Assembly: GCA_002303765.1 (NCBI GenBank)
Contig: DBCB01000175.1
Span: forward strand, 1 to 24,934
DNA length: 24,934 nucleotides
Reading direction: 5' to 3'
Source of the DNA: Planctomycetaceae bacterium UBA969
Lineage (GTDB): Bacteria; Planctomycetota; Planctomycetia; Gemmatales; Gemmataceae
Positions 1 through 7,234 of the stretch are shown here, in pieces. Position numbers and translations under genes: made by a program. The notes under the pieces are model-generated. The model made no database searches, was not told the DNA's origin, and saw only the letters and a list, made by a program, of their open reading frames with translations. Every line of letters begins with the position of its first letter. The stretch's first letter is position 1.

Positions 1-24
1 TTGCACTTCAAGTGTGAATTCACC

Positions 25-111
25 CCCCCGCATACGCGAGGGTGACCAAGGCTCGAGGCAAGAAATCCAAAATTGTCTACTGCTTCTTGGCGTTCTTAAC
101 GTCTTTGCGGT
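25..111. repeat. 87-bp direct repeat, copy 1
   Basis: This stretch aligns without gaps to 496-582, at an offset of 471 bp. The first 27 bases match at 26 of 27 positions, with a 21-base identical core beginning catacgcgaggg. The last 17 bases (95-111, ending gtctttgcggt) match at 16 of 17. The middle is more diverged. Bases 25-42 can fold into a short hairpin of seven positions with one mismatch and a four-base loop. Confidence 0.8.
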
Positions 112-136
112 AAAAATTCTTGGCGACCTAGCGAGC

Positions 137-245
137 AAAGAAGAAACATATGCCACGGATGAACACAGAATTACACGGAAATGAAGAAAAGCAAAGAAAC
201 AAAGAAGAAGCATTTGCCACGGATGAACACGGAATTGCGCGGAAA
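137..245. repeat. 45-bp repeat, two copies 64 bp apart
   Basis: Bases 137-181 and 201-245 match at 40 of 45 positions. Both contain gccacggatgaacac followed by a variable acggaa-type ending. A third, partial copy lies at 409-425, matching 211-227 at 16 of 17 positions. The 19-bp joint between the two full copies is A-rich. Similar ccacggatgaacacgg strings are, to my memory, a common dispersed non-coding repeat in environmental bacteria, but I cannot check that here. Confidence 0.75.
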
Positions 246-256
246 AGAAGGGAAAA

Positions 257-354
257 TCAGAGCCGGAAGCGTTAGCGACGGTAGGCAATAAGCAAAAAGG
301 TATATTTACAGATGAAGGGTTTTGTATAACCGTCGCTTACGCTTCCGGCTCTGA
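257..354. repeat. 26-bp inverted repeat, 46-bp spacer
   Basis: The arms 257-282 and 329-354 are reverse complements at 25 of 26 positions. Each arm contains the string gagccggaagcg or its complement. The arms are GC-rich while the 46-bp spacer is AT-rich. The shape is that of a REP or MITE-like palindromic unit. I recall similar gagccggaagcg palindromes in planctomycete intergenic regions, but that is memory and was not tested. Confidence 0.8.
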
Positions 355-408
355 TAGCTATTTTCGGTCAAAATAAGGCCCCACCAAGGGGAAACAAGCT
401 AAGAAAGG

Positions 409-425
409 CATTTGCAACGGATGAA
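409..425. repeat. Partial third copy of the 45-bp repeat
   Basis: The string catttgcaacggatgaa matches 211-227 at 16 of 17 positions. The remainder of the unit is not recognisable beyond base 425. Confidence 0.55.
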
Positions 426-443
426 TGGTGCAAAAAAAACCTT

Positions 444-471
444 CCGTCATTTTCGCGAATGCGGAAATCCA
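444..471. repeat. Degenerate palindromic repeat
   Basis: Bases 449-456 (attttcgc) pair with 461-468 (gcggaaat) at seven of eight positions. The stretch as a whole resembles a worn version of the ccgtcattcccgcg palindrome that I associate with dispersed bacterial repeats. Only one copy is in the window, so family membership is inference. Confidence 0.4.
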
Positions 472-495
472 TATTAACCGCAATTTAAGAATGGG

Positions 496-582
496 CCCCC
501 ACATACGCGAGGGTGACCAAGGTGCAAGGCGAGTAATCCGGGCTTTTCTGCTGCTCATTAGCGGTCTTAGCGTCTTTGCGGT
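496..582. repeat. 87-bp direct repeat, copy 2
   Basis: This is the second copy of the repeat at 25-111, with the same orientation and internal spacing. The hairpin at its left end is more degenerate, with two mismatches. The stretch that follows each copy is also related and is not a unique spacer, which argues against a CRISPR origin. Confidence 0.8.
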
Positions 583-665
583 GAGAATGCTTAGCTTTGG
601 GGTTTTGATAGGAAGTCAAGAAATCATCTGGCAGGTGGGGCATTAAATGAGTGAGATACCAAAAG

Positions 666-695
666 AAAACCCGTGGGTATTAATCCACGGGTTTT
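666..695. terminator. Bidirectional intrinsic terminator
   Basis: Bases 666-676 and 685-695 form a perfect 11-bp stem whose core is cccgtgg/ccacggg, with four A at one foot and four T at the other. Read on the minus strand the stem is followed by a T-rich stretch, so it can end transcription of the TPR gene 36 bp away. It is nearly symmetrical and may also stop plus-strand read-through from the repeat region. Confidence 0.8.
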
Positions 696-730
696 AAAAT
701 TAATACCCTAAATTAAGATTATCAAACTTA

Positions 731-1108
731 TCAGTCAGCGATCTTACTAGCCTTTAATGCATCTGCTTTTGATTGGGGTAACTTCCCCATTGCTTTATAC
801 GCCAAACCTCGATTTAACAATGCACCCCGGTTGTTAGGATCTATCTCGATTGCTTTTGAAAAGTCTTTAACTGCTTCATCATTTTTTTTCAGAGCGGCAT
901 AACAATTTCCTCGCAAATTGTATGCATCAACAAACTTTTCATCCATTTCAATCACCTTGTTCAACTGCTCAATAGCGGAATCGTAATCTTTATTCAAAAA
1001 CAATTCTCGACCCTTTACATAGGCCGTTCCCTTAGCATCAAGCCCAGAAGAACAACCAAATACCCCCGCACCAGCAAGCATTAATAAAAACAAAAAGGAT
1101 CGATACAA
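731..1108 (-). CDS. Small TPR-repeat lipoprotein
   Basis: The 125-residue product has a hydrophobic N-terminus (residues 4-18) ending in VFGC, which resembles a lipobox with Cys19 as the lipidated residue. About three tetratricopeptide repeats follow, at roughly 29-62, 63-96 and 97-125. The second carries the typical ending of alternating small and aromatic positions and IDPNN. TPR proteins bind other proteins, and the partner here cannot be read from sequence. The start is a TTG preceded six bases away by AAGGAG, which is the best-supported start. The gene appears to stand alone, with a terminator on each side. VFGC is an imperfect lipobox because of Phe at position -2, so lipidation is likely but not certain. 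Confidence 0.85.
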   Translation of the reverse strand: MYRSFLFLLMLAGAGVFGCSSGLDAKGTAYVKGRELFLNKDYDSAIEQLNKVIEMDEKFVDAYNLRGNCYAALKKNDEAVKDFSKAIEIDPNNRGALLNRGLAYKAMGKLPQSKADALKASKIAD

Positions 1109-1114
1109 TTTATT

Positions 1115-1120
1115 CTCCTT
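1115..1120 (-). promoter_or_regulatory. Ribosome binding site supporting a TTG start
   Basis: The minus strand reads AAGGAG, six bases before the TTG at 1106-1108. This fixes the start of the TPR lipoprotein despite the non-ATG codon. Confidence 0.75.
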
Positions 1121-1149
1121 TATTCAAAAGTTAAACAACTAAAAAAACA

Positions 1150-1183
1150 AAGAACCCACCTTTATTGTAAAAGATGGGTTCTT
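1150..1183 (-). terminator. Intrinsic terminator of the DUF1559 gene
   Basis: Bases 1150-1158 (aagaaccca) pair perfectly with 1175-1183, and after one mismatch four more pairs form inside (1160-1163 with 1170-1173). On the minus strand the stem is followed by TGTTTTTTT. It lies just after the DUF1559 stop codon and separates that gene from the TPR gene. Confidence 0.8.
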
Positions 1184-1199
1184 CACGACAAACTAAAAA

Positions 1200-2333
1200 T
1201 TACTCATCTAAATTGACGATTTTACCATCGGTTGCCCCGATTGCATATTTCAAGGTTACAGCATTAACAGTATCCTTGATGAACCGTACAGATCCATCAC
1301 CCATGGTTGCATTTACACCACCGCCATGAAAACTGAATGGCTCATCATTGGGGCCGCAATTATTAACGCTCCACAAACATGTTGAAGGGCCACCAGTAGG
1401 AGATGCATTATTATTAATTTTTGCAACGCCTGCACCACCGGTTTGCTTGCTTGGTCCGGAAAAACCATTGCCAAATGCATCGGGATCTGCCCATGCATAA
1501 ACCCTGCGTGCATTAGCTGTAATACCGTCACCCGCAGCACTATGGCCTGGAGCAGTCAAGGGTGATGGTCTAGATGAACCTGATCCAAATCTTGCTACAG
1601 TAGTATAAGCTCTTCCTGCATCTTCAATCACCATGATGGTATTGGACATCCCATCGGTGCAACTGGTAGCTCCTTGGTTTAACCCAAGCATCCCAAAAGC
1701 CATGGTAGATCTTGGCTGACCTGAATTTCGAACCAAGGTGGAATCATCTACATCAGACATTACAGGCACCATGTAATCGACTGGCCCTAAAGCTTCTCCA
1801 TCACCAACGCCTCTAGAAGCGGGTGGCAACGGTACGCTTGGGCAAACAAAGGTATTTATGATGGTTTTTGCAGCAGTCCAACCAGTTGGATAATTAGGGT
1901 CATCATAATCCCTACCCTTAGCTGTTAAATGTAAACCACCAGTTGTAGCATAAGCGTTATATCCAGTGATTGCTGTTCCACCTGGAAAAACAGGTGTAGC
2001 ATGATCGAACATTTTGTATACCACCTCTTGCTCAATATATGGAAGCAATTGAGTACCGAAGGACTGTGGCATATAAAAGGTAGTAGAAGTTCCAGTGGAA
2101 TCCAATTGCCCTGGGTGTGGAAACACATTGTAAGTGGTAAGGTGATTGTGGGCGGCAAGTCCCATTTGCTTCATATTATTAGAACAAGTCATACGGGCTG
2201 CTGCATCGCGCACCTTCTGCACTGCTGGCAGAAGAAGACCGATAAGAATTGCAATGATCGCAATAACGACCAAAAGTTCGATAAGGGTAAAGGCTTTCTT
2301 CCCCTTCTTAATGTAACTAAGACGCTTCAACAT
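1200..2333 (-). CDS. DUF1559 protein with pilin-like N-terminus
   Basis: The product belongs to the DUF1559 family (PF07596), which is strongly expanded in planctomycetes. Residues 1-43 form a type IV prepilin-type leader: a basic stretch with KKGKK, then FTLIELLVVIAIIAILIGLL, then a VQKVRDAAAR segment. The C-terminus has the family's FHGGGVNATMGDGSVRFI signature (H-x9-DG type). The expected role is an exported, membrane-anchored, pseudopilin-like envelope protein of unknown function. I chose the ATG at 2333 because the leader begins there; an upstream in-frame start at 2420 would add 29 residues that do not fit a prepilin leader. The length of 377 residues is normal for the family. The residue before the processing site is Ala14 rather than the usual Gly. 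The gene seems monocistronic, with its own terminator. Confidence 0.92.
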   Translation of the reverse strand: MLKRLSYIKKGKKAFTLIELLVVIAIIAILIGLLLPAVQKVRDAAARMTCSNNMKQMGLAAHNHLTTYNVFPHPGQLDSTGTSTTFYMPQSFGTQLLPYIEQEVVYKMFDHATPVFPGGTAITGYNAYATTGGLHLTAKGRDYDDPNYPTGWTAAKTIINTFVCPSVPLPPASRGVGDGEALGPVDYMVPVMSDVDDSTLVRNSGQPRSTMAFGMLGLNQGATSCTDGMSNTIMVIEDAGRAYTTVARFGSGSSRPSPLTAPGHSAAGDGITANARRVYAWADPDAFGNGFSGPSKQTGGAGVAKINNNASPTGGPSTCLWSVNNCGPNDEPFSFHGGGVNATMGDGSVRFIKDTVNAVTLKYAIGATDGKIVNLDE

Positions 2334-2449
2334 AAAAACATTTCCCCAGATATAAAACACTTCATATTCAATTTCAACACCGAAGGTATTTAACAAGGAT
2401 GGGGATAAACATTCAAACAAAGAAATGGAGTGCGAATTGCGAAGAACCT

Positions 2450-2510
2450 GTTAAGACAATAAAGGGCTTGTTTTTAAAGGGTTTTTAAAGGCTAAAAATG
2501 CGGTCTTAAC
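2450..2510. repeat. Short inverted and direct repeats in an intergenic gap
   Basis: The 247-bp gap 2334-2580 holds an 8-bp inverted repeat (gttaagac at 2450-2457, gtcttaac at 2503-2510) enclosing two direct copies of tttttaaagg (2471-2480 and 2482-2491). The VCBS gene ends just upstream on the minus strand and the DUF1559 promoter must lie here too. The structure may be a weak terminator or a control site, but neither role is demonstrated. Confidence 0.35.
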
Positions 2511-2580
2511 CAAAAATACATCAATCATTCATCATCTATTTATCAAAATAAATTGGCGGATTATTGTTGGGATGAGCGGT

Positions 2581-4548
2581 TTACTTTGATCTGGGATTTT
2601 TCATCCAGTAAAAACGGCCATCTTCCGCCCCACCAAGAAAATCCGCAACGCCATCACCATCAAAATCAACCGTGGTAGGGCTGACATCATGGCCCTCGAT
2701 ATTTTGCTTGGCAAGAGTTCCCTTTTTTTCAAAGAGCCATTTGCCTTCTTTTTTTCCTAGCCCAAGGTAAAGATCAGCATTGGAAGAGTTTAAAAGTAAA
2801 TCGGTTTGACCATCCCCATTCCAATCACAAAGGGCGATTTTTCTTCTGCCACTGGCGCCAGCAATTCGATCATTGAAGCGCAGGGGTTTGCCTTGGGGAT
2901 CACAAAAAACACGAGTTGGAGGCAACAGAATTCGTTTACCATCTTTGATGGATCGTTCAAAAAAAGCAAAATAGCCCTCAGTATTAAGCATGCACAAATC
3001 AGGCAGACCATCCTGATTCATATCAAAAACAACCGGCGTAGTGCGCCATTGAGTCACTAATTGTTTTTCAGTGGGATTCCACCAATTCCAGGCAGGTTTT
3101 GGTGCGGGGCCCTGCCAATCAACCTCGATGGGTTGAGGCTTAGTTAGCCGAGGGGAAGTTCGGGTGCCGATGTTTTTAAGCCATTCCACTTTCCCCAAGA
3201 TCGAGTTATAGATGATGTCGGGTAAGCCATCGCCATCCCAATCAGCAATGCTAAGAGTGGTGTAGCCCCATTTGGCTTCTGCGGGGCCTTGAATACTACC
3301 GTTGGCGCCAGCCATCACCCTGAATATTTTGTCATCCGCTTTTAACTTTACCGGAGCAGCCCATTTGGGAGACGCGACCTTGGGGCCAGAGAGGTTTTCA
3401 AAAAACTCGATGTAGCCAGCAGTGTTGCCTGAAAGGATATCGATATCGCCATCGCCATCCCAGTCGAAACCAACAGGGGTTGCGAGTGCGCCTGATTTCA
3501 AAGTATCTGCTTGCTGCTGAAAGTATCTGGGTTCTAAAAAAATGGGAACGCTGCCTTTCACTGAGGCATTGTTTTTATCAGAAACATTCTCGATAAAAGC
3601 AACTCTGCCATCTTCATCCCCAACGATGAGGTCTAAATCGCCATCGTTATCCCAATCGAATGCAATGGGTACAATCATTTGCAAATCCATAACCAAAGGT
3701 TTTCCGGTTGGAGTGAGAACTCTTTTACCTGATGCATAAACAGGTTTAGTGCGAGTACCGATGTTTTCAAAGTAGGTGAAGCCATCGAGGAATTCGCCAC
3801 AGATGAGATCAAGATCGCCATCGTTATCAAAGTCATGAATATTAGGGGAAGGGCAACCAAAGACATCAATGGGTTTATTTCCCGCATTAATCTTTATGGA
3901 TTTTTCATATGAAGGAGAATCATTTGTACCTTTATTGCGGTGCAGATAAACAAAACCATGCAATGGCCCATTGGTCCATTCGCCCTTGTTGTTGAATGCA
4001 TCATCCCAGCCATAGAAGGACCAATCTTCAATTCCTGAAACAATATCAAGTTTGCCATCACCATCGAAGTCAACATAACGCCATTGGTTATGGCGGACCT
4101 TTGGCCCTTTCGATTGTTTGCCTTCGTATTCATGAAATTTCGCAGGGATGGGGAGTGTAATGCGTTCAGCAAGGCCGAAGGAGGGGAAGTTTTTGTATTC
4201 ATAGCCCGGCGATAAAACCCGCAGTTTGCCATCAATATAACTGGGCATGACATAGTGCACGGTGGAGCTAAGTTTACGGGCGGGCTTAAATAATGGGAGT
4301 TTATTTTTGCTGGTACTACCCGAGATATTTTCGAAAAACCAAACTCCGTTAGATGGTTTATCTGGGCAAGAAACGATGAGATCATAATCGCCATCAACAT
4401 CAACATCGTAAGGAATAGGCCAGGCCCAAAGGCCAACGCCCAGATCAACAACTAATCCCGGATGATTATAGGTAAGCTTCTCCAACCCTTGCGCTTGAGA
4501 GGTTTGAGCAACAAAGAGCAAGAGAAAAAGCACGGTATAGAGTTTCAT
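2581..4548 (-). CDS. Secreted VCBS/FG-GAP repeat protein
   Basis: The 655-residue product has a Sec signal peptide of about 19 residues, ending QTSQA before QG. The rest is built from at least nine repeats with calcium-binding-loop type motifs, such as DVDGDYD, DFDGDGKLD, DFDNDGDLD, DWDNDGDLD, DWDGDGDID, DWDGDGLPD, DMNQDGLPD, DWNGDGQTD and DFDGDGVAD. These are typical of VCBS/FG-GAP blades (PF13517), which fold as an integrin-like beta-propeller and bind calcium. No catalytic domain is visible, so the protein is probably a surface or periplasmic binding or scaffold protein. It lies 27 bp after the CocE-type hydrolase on the same strand and is probably co-transcribed with it. I see no strong Shine-Dalgarno sequence before the ATG. 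Confidence 0.88.
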   Translation of the reverse strand: MKLYTVLFLLLFVAQTSQAQGLEKLTYNHPGLVVDLGVGLWAWPIPYDVDVDGDYDLIVSCPDKPSNGVWFFENISGSTSKNKLPLFKPARKLSSTVHYVMPSYIDGKLRVLSPGYEYKNFPSFGLAERITLPIPAKFHEYEGKQSKGPKVRHNQWRYVDFDGDGKLDIVSGIEDWSFYGWDDAFNNKGEWTNGPLHGFVYLHRNKGTNDSPSYEKSIKINAGNKPIDVFGCPSPNIHDFDNDGDLDLICGEFLDGFTYFENIGTRTKPVYASGKRVLTPTGKPLVMDLQMIVPIAFDWDNDGDLDLIVGDEDGRVAFIENVSDKNNASVKGSVPIFLEPRYFQQQADTLKSGALATPVGFDWDGDGDIDILSGNTAGYIEFFENLSGPKVASPKWAAPVKLKADDKIFRVMAGANGSIQGPAEAKWGYTTLSIADWDGDGLPDIIYNSILGKVEWLKNIGTRTSPRLTKPQPIEVDWQGPAPKPAWNWWNPTEKQLVTQWRTTPVVFDMNQDGLPDLCMLNTEGYFAFFERSIKDGKRILLPPTRVFCDPQGKPLRFNDRIAGASGRRKIALCDWNGDGQTDLLLNSSNADLYLGLGKKEGKWLFEKKGTLAKQNIEGHDVSPTTVDFDGDGVADFLGGAEDGRFYWMKNPRSK

Positions 4549-4575
4549 AAAGAGGTTTCTTTTTCATGGTAAAGA

Positions 4576-6315
4576 TTATTTCTTGCAGGGAAGAATAATG
4601 CGAGAAGCCATTTCTTGCTGATGAAAAACTTTCTCGGTTGCAATCACCGTAGTTTTTGAAAACGGTCCTTCAGCGGTATTGGTATTGCGATCAAACAACG
4701 GGAAATAAGAGCCGCAAACTTGAACACGCAGGGAATGCCCTTTGGGAAGCTCTGCAGCAATAGGCCCAAGATCCACCGTGATTTTATACACTTCGCCTGG
4801 TTTCATTTCCTTGGGCATCAATACTGAATCGCGAAAACTGCCACGAAGTATTCCAACCACAAGGTTGTAAGAAAAACCATCCGGTGCAACATCTGTTAGC
4901 TTGACCACCCAATCTGCATCTTTCGTATCGGTCGAAACAAACAGCTCTGCCTTGGGATTTCCCGCAAATCGCAAAGGTTTATCAAGTGGCTTGGAAGTAT
5001 AAACCAAAACATCTTTTCGTTCTTCAATTGGTCTTTGATCAACCGGCGCCCAATGGACCAGATGCAATGGTCTTTTATCGGTGATAGGCAATGCGGGCAC
5101 AGGTTTAGCGGGATCGGCTTTAAAACTATCCGCTGTTTCATCTAATTCGGGTGCAGCTAAATTCAAAATTCCATCACCTTTTACACCATTCGCATTACCA
5201 TTGGAATGCAAATAAAAGGATGTATCTTCAAATCCTTCTGGGGGCCATGTTCCAGCATCATTCCATGTATTATCGCCCACCGAAAAATAACGCACCGGAA
5301 TAAAAGGCTTTTCCAAAGCTTTGGCATCTTGCTTTAAGAATCGATTAAACCAATCGAGGTTGGCCTGCACCGGATCCCATATTGCATTGGGGCCGAAATC
5401 GATATCACCCACTTTGCTTTTCCCGATGGTGCCATGATCCCAAGGCCCAAGAATCAATTGCTGCTGCTTGCGAATGATCGTTTTTGAAGCCTTCTTTTGC
5501 ATGATCATAAAGTTATCTACGGATTCCCTCGAAAAGAAATCGTAGTAACCAACCACATGCAAAACCGAAAGATCAAGATCTGTAATTTGGTTGGTAAGGT
5601 TCAAACGGTTCCAGTAACCATCGGGCTTATTGTGGGTTAGCATCGCAGTGAGCCATGGGATGGGCCAACCAATTTTCGTATCCATCTCACTTAAAGGAAG
5701 GTGCATGAGGGCAGCATCCCATTGATCGGTAACCTTGGCATTTTCAGGCTTGGTAGAATTACCACCAGCCCATTTTGCGATCAACGAAAGCCTTACTGCA
5801 CCACCTAGATAAAGATTGCGATAGAAACTACTCCAGGTTGCTGTGGGGCTGATGGTAACCAAACCCGGAGGTTTTTCTGCTGCAGCCTGCCATTGCGTTG
5901 CACCAACATAAGAACTTCCCCACATCCCTATTCGACCACTGCACCATGATTGCCTATAAACCCATTCGATGGCATCAAAACCATCCTGACCTTCGTTGTT
6001 GTAAGGGATCAAATCGCCTTTAGATTTAAAGGTACCCCTGCAATCCTGCACCACCACGATGTATCCTTCGCGAGCAAAGCGTTCTGCAACGGGCGTAACC
6101 CGGCTTTTGTTATAAGGGGTTCGCATCACCACCACGGGTGCCTTAGCCTGGCCTATCTGATAAATATCAGTTGCAAGCACAATGCCATCGCGCATTGCTA
6201 CGCCTACCGATTCCATGCGAACAGGCGCTGGTTCTGCAGCCTGAGAAATCGTAACAAGCAAAGTTGAAAAAAGCAAAAGGCTTGCGATACATCTAACAAA
6301 TGGAAAAAGGTTCAT
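4576..6315 (-). CDS. Exported CocE/NonD-family alpha/beta hydrolase
   Basis: The 579-residue product has a signal peptide ending near residue 26 (ISQA before AEP). It shows the CocE/NonD or X-Pro dipeptidyl-peptidase layout: an S15-type alpha/beta hydrolase domain at about 35-300 and a jelly-roll C-terminal domain (PepX_C type) at about 325-575. The catalytic triad can be read as Ser135 in GSSYVG, Asp259 in GYYDFF and His294 in GPWDHG. These positions fit the cocaine-esterase pattern. The family hydrolyses esters, amides or acyl-peptides, and some members are glutaryl-7-ACA acylases, so the substrate here is unknown. The ATG at 6315 starts the signal peptide. It is first of a two-gene unit with the VCBS protein and is divergent from the phosphatase-like gene. 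Confidence 0.9.
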   Translation of the reverse strand: MNLFPFVRCIASLLLFSTLLVTISQAAEPAPVRMESVGVAMRDGIVLATDIYQIGQAKAPVVVMRTPYNKSRVTPVAERFAREGYIVVVQDCRGTFKSKGDLIPYNNEGQDGFDAIEWVYRQSWCSGRIGMWGSSYVGATQWQAAAEKPPGLVTISPTATWSSFYRNLYLGGAVRLSLIAKWAGGNSTKPENAKVTDQWDAALMHLPLSEMDTKIGWPIPWLTAMLTHNKPDGYWNRLNLTNQITDLDLSVLHVVGYYDFFSRESVDNFMIMQKKASKTIIRKQQQLILGPWDHGTIGKSKVGDIDFGPNAIWDPVQANLDWFNRFLKQDAKALEKPFIPVRYFSVGDNTWNDAGTWPPEGFEDTSFYLHSNGNANGVKGDGILNLAAPELDETADSFKADPAKPVPALPITDKRPLHLVHWAPVDQRPIEERKDVLVYTSKPLDKPLRFAGNPKAELFVSTDTKDADWVVKLTDVAPDGFSYNLVVGILRGSFRDSVLMPKEMKPGEVYKITVDLGPIAAELPKGHSLRVQVCGSYFPLFDRNTNTAEGPFSKTTVIATEKVFHQQEMASRIILPCKK

Positions 6316-6483
6316 GGTTAAGCTTTCAAGTGAAGATTAGTTAACAAAGATGCTTTTCTTTTACCCTAAAAAAGCAGCACTGAAAAGCATGAAACTTTTA
6401 GGAAGACCAAATGTATTTCTTGTAAAAGAAAATAGTTCATAGATGATAGAATCATTATCAAGAAAAAAAAGGGAGGCATTTAA
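6316..6483. promoter_or_regulatory. Divergent intergenic region with interleaved inverted repeats
   Basis: This 168-bp AT-rich gap separates two divergent genes, so it must hold promoters for both. Two inverted repeats interleave: atgcttttc at 6350-6358 pairs with 6382-6390, and cctaaaa at 6365-6371 pairs with 6396-6402. Their order (A, B, A', B') is that of a pseudoknot. I found no convincing -35/-10 pair on either strand. Confidence 0.45.
6471..6476 (+). promoter_or_regulatory. Ribosome binding site of the phosphatase-like gene
   Basis: GGGAGG lies seven bases before the ATG at 6484. An in-frame TAA at 6481-6483 directly before the ATG rules out a longer protein. Confidence 0.8.
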
Positions 6484-7212
6484 ATGGTAATGTTATTGCT
6501 TGCAGGATTATTGTTATCGGGTCAAAAAGAAGAGCCAGAGCTTCAAAATAAAATAATCCCAGCTATTACGAATCACCTTAAGAGCATTTCAACGGATGGG
6601 ATATCCATCGATACCATTCATGAGAAAGCGCAGAAAGAATTAGCAAAAGTAATTGTCGAGCAATACCAATCAGGAAAAGAACTTTCAATCATCCTTGTAT
6701 GCACCGGCAATTCCAGACGAAGCATGATGGGCGCAGCCATGGGCAATGCCTCTGCAGCGTATCTTGGATTTTCGGACCTGCGATTTTATTCGGGTGGAAC
6801 GACACCAAGTGCCTTTAATAGCAGATCGATTCGAGCACTCAAAGAAGTAGGTTTTAAAATTGAACCCACTGGCGAGAAAGCAAAACTAGGCCCTAAAGGG
6901 GAGGATAACCCCTTTTATCAGGTTTCTTGGGTAAAAGATCAGGGCTGGAATTGCATTGAGTTTTCCAAGCATTACAGCGACCCGAAAAACCCGCAAAAGG
7001 ATTTCATAGCCCTGATGGTTTGTGATGAAGCAGATAGCGCCTGCACAGTGGTCATGGGAGCTAAAAAACGAATCTCTCTTCCATTTGCAGACCCTAAAGC
7101 GTTTGATGGGAAGCCTGAAGAATCTGCGAAATACAGCGAAAGGCGCGATGATATTGGTCGCTTCATGCTCTCAACCCTGGCAATTGCCAAGGAACAATTA
7201 AAAAGCAAGTAA
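6484..7212 (+). CDS. Low-molecular-weight phosphatase / arsenate-reductase-like protein
   Basis: The 242-residue product contains the CX5R phosphate-binding loop of the LMW tyrosine phosphatase and arsenate reductase superfamily: Cys73 to Arg79 in CTGNSRRS. A catalytic-type Asp203-Pro204 occurs in FADPKAFDG. The context around both motifs, including FYSGGTTPSAFNSR, GEDNPFYQV and KYSERRDDIGR, resembles the bacterial subfamily often annotated as protein-tyrosine-phosphatase or ArsC-like. Whether it reduces arsenate or removes phosphate from protein is undecided. The N-terminus is hydrophobic (residues 2-12) with no basic residue before it, so it may be a weak signal peptide or anchor, which is odd for this superfamily. 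No ars gene is adjacent. It is the only complete plus-strand gene in the window and converges on the FAD oxidoreductase, 22 bp away. Confidence 0.85.
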   Translation: MVMLLLAGLLLSGQKEEPELQNKIIPAITNHLKSISTDGISIDTIHEKAQKELAKVIVEQYQSGKELSIILVCTGNSRRSMMGAAMGNASAAYLGFSDLRFYSGGTTPSAFNSRSIRALKEVGFKIEPTGEKAKLGPKGEDNPFYQVSWVKDQGWNCIEFSKHYSDPKNPQKDFIALMVCDEADSACTVVMGAKKRISLPFADPKAFDGKPEESAKYSERRDDIGRFMLSTLAIAKEQLKSK

Positions 7213-7234
7213 CACTTGATCGAACAAAAAGCAA

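Larger units (their letters stand above)
1..720. other. Gene-free repeat-rich intergenic region
   Basis: I see no credible coding region here. The open frames present (for example 425-646 plus and 358-558 minus) run through repeat sequence and show no domain or codon character like the neighbours. The stretch is a patchwork of at least four short repeat types, listed separately: an 87-bp direct repeat in two copies, a 45-bp repeat in near-tandem with a third partial copy, a 26-bp inverted repeat, and a degenerate 28-bp palindrome. It ends in a strong terminator hairpin. Such clusters look like accumulated debris or landing sites of dispersed non-coding repeats. Confidence 0.75.

Noticed and set aside
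25..522. CRISPR-like repeat: the element at 25-51 and 496-522 resembles a type I-E repeat with a short stem.
   Set aside because: There are only two copies 471 bp apart, and the sequence after each copy is related rather than a unique spacer. No cas gene is present.
358..646. Small open frames on both strands in the left intergenic region.
   Set aside because: They run through the repeat units, have no plausible ribosome site or domain, and look like chance frames.
2349..2377. A -35/-10 like pair (TTGAAA, 17-base spacer, TATATC) before the DUF1559 gene on the minus strand.
   Set aside because: Transcription would start only about nine bases before the chosen ATG, leaving no room for a ribosome site, so I did not list it as a promoter.
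4576..6315. Calling the hydrolase a cocaine esterase or a glutaryl acylase by name.
   Set aside because: The triad and domain order support only the broad CocE/NonD family, and substrate cannot be read from this sequence.
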